This document shows positions 58,904-64,000 of a stretch of DNA of 64,000 nt, piece by piece; position 1 is the first letter of the stretch, and every line of letters begins with the position of its first letter. This DNA is from Treponema bryantii. GTDB taxonomy: Bacteria > Spirochaetota > Spirochaetia > Treponematales > Treponemataceae. Location: NCBI RefSeq assembly GCF_036492245.1, contig NZ_AP025286.1, forward strand, positions 1,674,001 to 1,738,000, read 5' to 3'. The notes beneath the pieces were generated by a model, which was not told the DNA's origin, did not search any database, and saw nothing but the letters and a program-made list of their open reading frames with translations. The position numbers and the translations under genes were made by a program.

Positions 58904-59619
58904 TGGCAAACACAAAACTGAAAACCTTCGTTAATGGTTTCCTTCGTGAGAATCCTCTTCTTGTTTTGAACATCGGATTGTGTTCATCTCTTGGTGTTAC
59001 AACAAGTATTTTCAACGGTCTTGGTATGGGAGTTGGCATGACTTTCGTACTTGTGATGAGTGAAATCGTAATCAGTATTTTCCGTAAGCTGATTCCTTCT
59101 GCAATCCGTCTTCCGGTCTTTATTACTGTAATAGCAGCCTTTACTACAATCGTTCAGCTTGTTCTGAATGCTTATGTTGAATCTCTTTACAATGCTCTTG
59201 GAGTTTTCATTCCGCTTATCGTTGTAAACTGTATCATCATGGGACGTGTAGAAGCTTTTGCATCTAAAAATAAAGTTGGAGATTCTATTCTCGATGGTCT
59301 TGGAATGGGTATCGGTTATACAATCGTTCTTGTTGCAATTTCTTTGATTCGTGAACTTCTTGGTGGAGGAACACTTTTTGCAGGAACTGCTCTTAAGATT
59401 GATGTTCTTCCAGAAGCTTACCGCATCGGAATCTTTAACAGTGCACCGGGTGGCTTCCTTGTATTCGGTATTCTTGCTGCATGTCTTCAGGCATGGAAAC
59501 AATACAAGCAGAATAAAGCTGATGAAGCAGAAATCGCTGCATTGAAAGAAGCTGATAAACCAGCCGAAGTTGAAGCACCAGCCGCTGCTGCACAGCCAAC
59601 TGAGGGAGGAGCACAATAA
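58903..59619 (+). CDS. rnfE: Rnf complex subunit E with an Ala/Pro-rich tail
   Basis: A 238-residue membrane subunit with six helices (GMGVGMTFVLVMSEIVISI and LIVVNCIIMGRVEAFAS are typical). The last about 35 residues are an unusual charged, Ala/Pro-rich tail (KPAEVEAPAAAAQPTEGGAQ) not usual in the family and probably cytoplasmic. One base overlaps with rnfG and rnfA. Confidence 0.94.
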   Translation: MANTKLKTFVNGFLRENPLLVLNIGLCSSLGVTTSIFNGLGMGVGMTFVLVMSEIVISIFRKLIPSAIRLPVFITVIAAFTTIVQLVLNAYVESLYNALGVFIPLIVVNCIIMGRVEAFASKNKVGDSILDGLGMGIGYTIVLVAISLIRELLGGGTLFAGTALKIDVLPEAYRIGIFNSAPGGFLVFGILAACLQAWKQYKQNKADEAEIAALKEADKPAEVEAPAAAAQPTEGGAQ

Positions 59620-60194
59620 TGGAAACAATCAAACTTTTTATAAAATCTGCTCTTATCGATAACGTAGTTTTCATCCAGTATCTGGCAATCTGTCCGTTCA
59701 TTGGTATGACTAACGATACAGAAAAAGCAACTGGTATGGGACTTGCAACTACCTTCGTAATCATGCTTGCAACTGCCGTAACCTGGCCAATCTACAAGCT
59801 TGTTATGGTTCCGCTTGGGCTCGAGTTCCTTCAGACTCTTTTCTTTATTCTTGTAATTGCTTCTCTTGTACAGCTTGTTGAATTCTTCCTTAAGAAGATG
59901 TCACCTGGCTTGTATAATGCAATGGGTGTTTACCTTGCTTTGATTACAACTAACTGTGCAGTTCTTGGTATTACTATCAACTGTATTTCTAAGAACTACA
60001 ATTATGTACAGAGTCTTGTTTATGCATTCGGTTCTGCAATGGGCTTCCTAATTTCTATGGTAATTATGAGTGGCGTTCGCAGCAGAGTTAAGACAGCAAA
60101 TCTTCCAAAGGCTTTTGCAGGAACTCCAATATTGTATGTTTGTGCAAGTTTGTTGAGTCTTGCATTCCTTGGCTTTAAGGGCCTTATTAAATAA
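59619..60194 (+). CDS. rnfA: Rnf complex subunit A
   Basis: A 191-residue, six-helix membrane subunit, related to RnfE but with inverted topology. NAMGVYLALITTNCAVLG near residue 105 is the conserved helix carrying the Cys that co-ordinates an intramembrane iron centre with RnfE. One-base overlap with rnfE. Confidence 0.95.
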   Translation: METIKLFIKSALIDNVVFIQYLAICPFIGMTNDTEKATGMGLATTFVIMLATAVTWPIYKLVMVPLGLEFLQTLFFILVIASLVQLVEFFLKKMSPGLYNAMGVYLALITTNCAVLGITINCISKNYNYVQSLVYAFGSAMGFLISMVIMSGVRSRVKTANLPKAFAGTPILYVCASLLSLAFLGFKGLIK

Positions 60195-60205
60195 GTGAGG
60201 GCAGT

Positions 60206-61003
60206 ATGAATACTATTTTATATACAATTATTGTTGCTGTAATTATTGCCTTCCTACTCGGTGTTCTGCTTGGTCTTTTCAAAAAGATTTTCCATGTAGA
60301 TACTGATCCTAAAGTTCAGAAGGTTCGTGATGCACTTAGCGGTGCAAACTGTGGTGGCTGTGGTCTTGCCGGTTGTGATGCTTTTGCATCTGCTGTAGTT
60401 AAGGGAGACGCTCCAACTAACGGTTGTGTTGCCGGAGGTTCTGACTGTGCTAAAAAAGTTGCAGAGATTCTCGGTCAGGCTGGTGTAGAAGTAAAACCTA
60501 AGGTAGCTTTTCTTGCATGTGCAGGAACAAAAGACTGTGCTGCAGATAAGGCTGAATATATTGGAATTAAAACCTGTAAAGCTGCCCAGCTTACAATGAA
60601 CGGTACAAAAAAATGTGCTTTTGGTTGTATAGGACTTGGTGACTGTGTGAAAGTATGTCCTTTCGGAGCCCTTTATATGGGAGACGATGGACTTCCAAAG
60701 GTGAACAAATCAAAATGTGTTGCCTGTGGAAAATGTGTTGCTGCCTGTCCAAAACATTTGTTCCGTCTTATTGATGCTGATTTGAAAGGTGCAATTGGTG
60801 TCTGCTCTAACAAGAGTGATAACAAAGTTCAGATTAAGAAAGACTGCTCAAAAGGATGTTTTAAGTGCGGCATGTGTGCTCGTAAATGTCCTGAACAGGC
60901 TATTGATGTCAGTTCTGGTTTACCAGTAATTGATTACACAAAGTGTACTTCATGCGGTACTTGTGTAACAGCCTGTGTAGATAAGGTTCTGGTATTGCTT
61001 TAA
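60206..61003 (+). CDS. rnfB: Rnf complex subunit B
   Basis: A 265-residue ferredoxin-accepting subunit. N-terminal membrane anchor (residues 1-25), then a 4Fe-4S domain NCGGCGLAGCDAFA near residue 48 and several ferredoxin-like motifs (CVKVCPFGA, CVACGKCVAACP, CFKCGMCARKCP, CTSCGTCVTACV). Last gene of the operon, 11 nt after rnfA. Completes a full six-subunit complex for energy conservation in an anaerobe. Confidence 0.95.
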   Translation: MNTILYTIIVAVIIAFLLGVLLGLFKKIFHVDTDPKVQKVRDALSGANCGGCGLAGCDAFASAVVKGDAPTNGCVAGGSDCAKKVAEILGQAGVEVKPKVAFLACAGTKDCAADKAEYIGIKTCKAAQLTMNGTKKCAFGCIGLGDCVKVCPFGALYMGDDGLPKVNKSKCVACGKCVAACPKHLFRLIDADLKGAIGVCSNKSDNKVQIKKDCSKGCFKCGMCARKCPEQAIDVSSGLPVIDYTKCTSCGTCVTACVDKVLVLL

Positions 61004-61036
61004 TTTGTTAATCCATGATAGGAGGAAATATATATT

Positions 61037-62374
61037 ATGGAAAAGTTTTTTAAATTACAGGAAAGAGGCACCACAGTTTCTAAAGAACTTGTTGGTGGTA
61101 TAACAACTTTCCTTGCTATGGCTTACATTCTTGCTGTAAACCCAAGTATTCTTTCAGCTTCTGGAATGAGCTGGGGTGCAGTATTCACAGCCACAGCACT
61201 CTCTGCTGCTATTGCAACTCTTGTAATGGCATTCTGTGCTAACCTGCCTGTTGCTCTTGCACCTGGTCTTGGTCTTAACGCATTCTTCACATACACAGTT
61301 GTTCTGGGTATGGGATGCAGCTATCAGCTTGCACTTACTGCAGTTCTCCTGGAAGGTATTCTCTTCATAATCCTTTCTCTCTGCGGTGTTCGTGAAGCAA
61401 TCATTAAGTCTATTCCTGAAGGACTTAAGAAAGCTGTTGCAGTTGGTATCGGTCTTTTCATTGCAATCATTGGTCTTGCAAATGCAGGTATCGTTTCTAC
61501 AGAAACAGGAACTCTTATCGGATATGTAAACTTCGATATGGCTAATAAGGCTGCAATCGTAGCAATAATTGGTCTTATCCTTACAATCATTTTGTACACA
61601 TTGAAGGTACCAGGAGCAATCCTCATTGGTATCATCATTACTACTATCATTGGTATTCCATTTGGTGTAACAACTATTCCTGAAAACTTTAAGCCATTCT
61701 CAGCTCCATCAGCTCCACATTTCTTTGCTTTTGATTTCAAGGGAATCGTTTGTACTCCTGCTGGAAAATTCTCATTTGCAGTTCTCGGACAGTTCTTTGT
61801 AATCTTCTTTACATTCCTGTTCACAGACCTCTTTGATACAATCGGAACTCTTCTTGGTGTAGCAGAGCAGGGTAACCTTAAAGATGAAAACGGTGAAGTT
61901 CAGAACGTTAAGGGTGCTCTTATGGCAGATGCTGTTGGTACTGCTGTTGGTGCTTGTCTCGGTACTTCAACTGTAACATCATTCGTTGAATCTTCTTCTG
62001 GTGTTGCTGCTGGTGCACGCACTGGTCTTGCTTCAGTTACAACTGGTGTTCTTTTCCTTCTTTCATTGTTCCTGAGCCCATTGTTCTTCCTCATTCCTTC
62101 TGCAGCTACAGCTCCAGCTTTGATTTTTGTAGGATATTTGATGATGAAGTCTGTTGTAGACATTAAGTTTGATGATCCAACAGAAGGTATCCCGGCATTC
62201 ATCACAATCATGACAATGCCATTCTCTTATTCAATTGCTAAGGGTATTCAGTGGGGTATCATTTCTTACGTTATCGCTAAGTGTGCAGGAAAGAAAGTAA
62301 AAGACATCCCTGTTGTTACATGGATTCTCGCAGCTATCTTCCTGGCTGATATTATTTTCGAAGCTTGCAAGTAA
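61037..62374 (+). CDS. AzgA/GhxP-type guanine/hypoxanthine permease (NCS2 family)
   Basis: A 445-residue transporter with about 12-14 helices. Family motifs are clear: ELVGGITTFLAMAYILAVNP near the start, ALAPGLGLNAFFTYTVV near residue 73, DLFDTIGTLLGVAEQG near 258, and TSTVTSFVESSSGVAAGART near 310. It imports purine bases by proton symport. AGGAGG lies upstream of the ATG. A bidirectional terminator follows; no purine riboswitch is seen. Confidence 0.93.
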   Translation: MEKFFKLQERGTTVSKELVGGITTFLAMAYILAVNPSILSASGMSWGAVFTATALSAAIATLVMAFCANLPVALAPGLGLNAFFTYTVVLGMGCSYQLALTAVLLEGILFIILSLCGVREAIIKSIPEGLKKAVAVGIGLFIAIIGLANAGIVSTETGTLIGYVNFDMANKAAIVAIIGLILTIILYTLKVPGAILIGIIITTIIGIPFGVTTIPENFKPFSAPSAPHFFAFDFKGIVCTPAGKFSFAVLGQFFVIFFTFLFTDLFDTIGTLLGVAEQGNLKDENGEVQNVKGALMADAVGTAVGACLGTSTVTSFVESSSGVAAGARTGLASVTTGVLFLLSLFLSPLFFLIPSAATAPALIFVGYLMMKSVVDIKFDDPTEGIPAFITIMTMPFSYSIAKGIQWGIISYVIAKCAGKKVKDIPVVTWILAAIFLADIIFEACK

Positions 62375-62391
62375 TTAAGCCGATAAAACGA

Positions 62392-62419
62392 AAAAGGCTG
62401 TCCTTTTGGGCAGCCTTTT
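62392..62419. terminator. Bidirectional intrinsic terminator
   Basis: AAAAGGCTG-N10-CAGCCTTTT serves the permease gene on the plus strand and the leuD-type gene on the minus strand. Confidence 0.85.
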
Positions 62420-62440
62420 GTATTTAGAACTCAATTACTG

Positions 62441-62941
62441 TTATTTATTGAACAACGCCTTCTCCGCATCATCCACATTAAACTGATAGCTCTTAGAAAG
62501 AGAACCTGCAATAAGTTTTACCTTTGCAGTTCCATCATCATTCAAAACTACCTTACATTCTGTATCTTTATCTGCAAATGTGCGGAACATATCTGCAAGA
62601 GATTTTCTGTCAATTTCAATTGCCATAAGATCATTAGCGAACATATCTTTACGGAATGCTTTTGCAAATGTTGGAGCTACAACTGTATTGATTCCGTTAG
62701 CTTCAAGAGCCCATGATGCATGTTCACGTTCTGAACCACAGCCGAAGTTTTCTTTTGTAATGATTACCTTTTTACCGGCAACATCACTTTTTGGATTAAA
62801 ACCATCAACCTTAAGATTTTCAAAAAGGTGGGAAGTTAACTCCTGTTTAGGAAGTTCTGCAAGATACTCTGCAGCAATAATTTCGTCAGTATTGATATCT
62901 GAACGATCCAAAAACAGCACAGCGCCACCAAAAGTTTTCAT
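62441..62941 (-). CDS. leuD: Isopropylmalate/aconitase-type isomerase small subunit
   Basis: A 166-residue swivel-domain protein of the LeuD group. GFNPKSDVAGKKVIITKENFGCGSEREHASWAL is the signature region (key element FGCGSEREHA near residue 60). The start MKTFGGAVLFLDRSDINTDEI, ATG 62941, is preferred over a longer frame, with AGGAG upstream. The large subunit is not in the window. Leucine synthesis is likely, but related small subunits of other dehydratases are possible. Confidence 0.85.
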   Translation of the reverse strand: MKTFGGAVLFLDRSDINTDEIIAAEYLAELPKQELTSHLFENLKVDGFNPKSDVAGKKVIITKENFGCGSEREHASWALEANGINTVVAPTFAKAFRKDMFANDLMAIEIDRKSLADMFRTFADKDTECKVVLNDDGTAKVKLIAGSLSKSYQFNVDDAEKALFNK

Positions 62942-63143
62942 TTTATTTAGTCTCCTAATATATGTCATACCACGTATATAGATACGCTATTTAAAATATA
63001 GCATTAAATAGATTTAAAAGATAGTGTTTTTTTCGTTAATAGTAATTTCTTAGAAATATTACAAATATATGGTAGATGTATATAATATGACATAAAAATG
63101 TGATATATTTTTAATTAGATTAAAAACATATGGGGGAAAATTT

Positions 63144-64000
63144 ATGAAAAAAATGCTTTTTGTACTTGCTTCAGCAGTAATGGCTTTTGCTCTTATCAGC
63201 TGTGGCGGTGAAAAGAAAAATGTTGTAAAAATCGGTGTTTACGAACCAGCATCTGGTGATAACGGTGCCGGTGGTAAGCAGGAAACTCTTGGTATTCAGT
63301 ATGCAAACTCTATCACTCCAACTGTAGAAATTGCAGGAAAAGAATACAAAGTTCAGCTTGAAATCGTAGATAACGAATCTTCAAATGATAAGGCTGTAAC
63401 AGCAGCTTCTGAACTCGTAAGCAAGGGTGTTTCTGTAGTTCTCGGATCTTACGGTTCTGGTGTTTCAATTGCTGCTTCTGATACATTTGCTGCTGCAGAT
63501 GTTCCAGCTATTGGCGTTACATGTACAAACCCACAGGTTACTCTTGGAAACAATCACTATTTCCGTATCTGCTTCCTTGATCCATTCCAGGGTTCAGTTC
63601 ATGCAAATCTTGCTAAAGATAAGTTTGGTGCTAAAAAGGCTTATGCACTTGCAAAACTTGGTGATGACTATTCTGTAGGTCTTTGTAACTACTTTATTGA
63701 AGGCTGTAAAAAACTCGGAATCGAAGTAATCTTCGAAACATTCCCAGACGGAACTTCTGACTTTGCTGCTTATGTTGCAAATGCAAAGAACAATAAAGCA
63801 GATGTATTCTTCTCTCCAGTTTCAATTGAGGCAGCTGCTCTTATTATTGAACAGGCAAATACACAGGGACTTAAGATTCCTCTTCTTGCAGGTGATACAT
63901 GGGATTCTAACGTTGTTCTTGCTGCAGCTAAGGGAACAAATATTGATGTATATGTAACAACCTTCTTCGTAGAGGGAAGTGCAGATGCTAATGTAGTTTC
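63144..64000 (+). CDS. ABC-transporter substrate-binding lipoprotein, Leu/Ile/Val-type (runs off window)
   Basis: A partial gene truncated by the window end, with about 285 residues visible. A lipoprotein signal (KKMLFVLASAVMAFALISCG) with lipobox LISC anchors it to the membrane. The mature part has the LivJ/receptor-family fold: VKIGVYEPASGDNGAGGKQ near residue 28, ESSNDKAVTAASELVSKGV near 78, and GSYGSGVSIAASDTFAAADV near 100. It captures branched-chain amino acids or related ligands for an ABC importer whose other genes presumably follow. GGGGG precedes the ATG. Confidence 0.9.
   Translation, partial: MKKMLFVLASAVMAFALISCGGEKKNVVKIGVYEPASGDNGAGGKQETLGIQYANSITPTVEIAGKEYKVQLEIVDNESSNDKAVTAASELVSKGVSVVLGSYGSGVSIAASDTFAAADVPAIGVTCTNPQVTLGNNHYFRICFLDPFQGSVHANLAKDKFGAKKAYALAKLGDDYSVGLCNYFIEGCKKLGIEVIFETFPDGTSDFAAYVANAKNNKADVFFSPVSIEAAALIIEQANTQGLKIPLLAGDTWDSNVVLAAAKGTNIDVYVTTFFVEGSADANVV

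Noticed and set aside
61004-61036. A purine riboswitch before the permease gene
   Set aside because: The gap is only 33 nt and holds just a ribosome-binding site.
63042-63062. Palindrome GTAAT...ATTAC upstream of the ABC lipoprotein gene
   Set aside because: Five-base arms with asymmetric middle in A/T-rich sequence are too weak to support an operator.

Overview
This window most likely comes from a host-associated spirochaete of the Treponema type. That is an inference from the A+T-rich coding sequence, a complete rnfCDGEAB operon next to an AzgA-type purine permease, the EAL/GGDEF style and GC-rich dispersed intergenic repeats. No rRNA or other definitive marker is present, so the genus is not proven.

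Region 1 (1-26.6 kb) is the right-hand part of a tailed-phage-like prophage. Head and packaging genes come first: terminase small and large subunits, HK97-type portal, protease, capsid and head-completion proteins. An A+T-rich cargo block follows (7.6-18.4 kb): a complete type I restriction-modification system (hsdM, hsdS, an unknown gene, hsdR), a GIY-YIG protein, two unknown genes and a zinc-ribbon protein. Tail-like genes resume at 18.5 kb, followed by a lysis cassette with heavily overlapping genes, fibre-like proteins and a P4-type primase-helicase. No tape-measure-sized gene is visible. A LuxR-type regulator sits inside the head operon, and the two tail genes share a conserved 41-bp upstream element.

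Region 2 (26.6-44.2 kb) is a plastic accessory zone. It holds a PfkB-family kinase, an internally deleted IS256-type transposase, and a module of XRE regulator, HNH protein, Mrr-like nuclease and unknown protein with a divergent NYN/PIN-like gene. Next are a umuDC operon whose UmuD homologue lacks the Ser/Lys catalytic dyad, facing an intact LexA-like S24 repressor, then crcB, a GC-rich repeat-filled kilobase, and two copies of a small cytosolic protein. Two tRNA-like sequences lie close together. Two WYL regulators frame partially deleted second copies of crcB and umuDC.

Region 3 (44.2-52.2 kb) resembles a defence and stress island. A four-gene cassette encodes a PLD-nuclease/SF2-helicase/DUF3427 protein, a Nudix hydrolase, an unknown protein and an HNH nuclease. 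After it come mazG, arfB, a DUF4160-DUF2442 pair flanked by 20-bp direct repeats with tRNA-3'-end character, and a Fic enzyme whose last codons run into a tRNA 5'-half relic.

Region 4 (52.2-64 kb) looks like core genome: isochorismatase-family hydrolase, mannose-1-phosphate guanylyltransferase, a membrane EAL phosphodiesterase with degenerate GGDEF, rnfCDGEAB, purine permease, leuD-type isomerase subunit, and the start of a lipoprotein amino-acid-binding ABC component. Across phage and host genes, several promoters place a -10 box only 6-9 nt from the ATG with no ribosome-binding site, which suggests leaderless transcripts.
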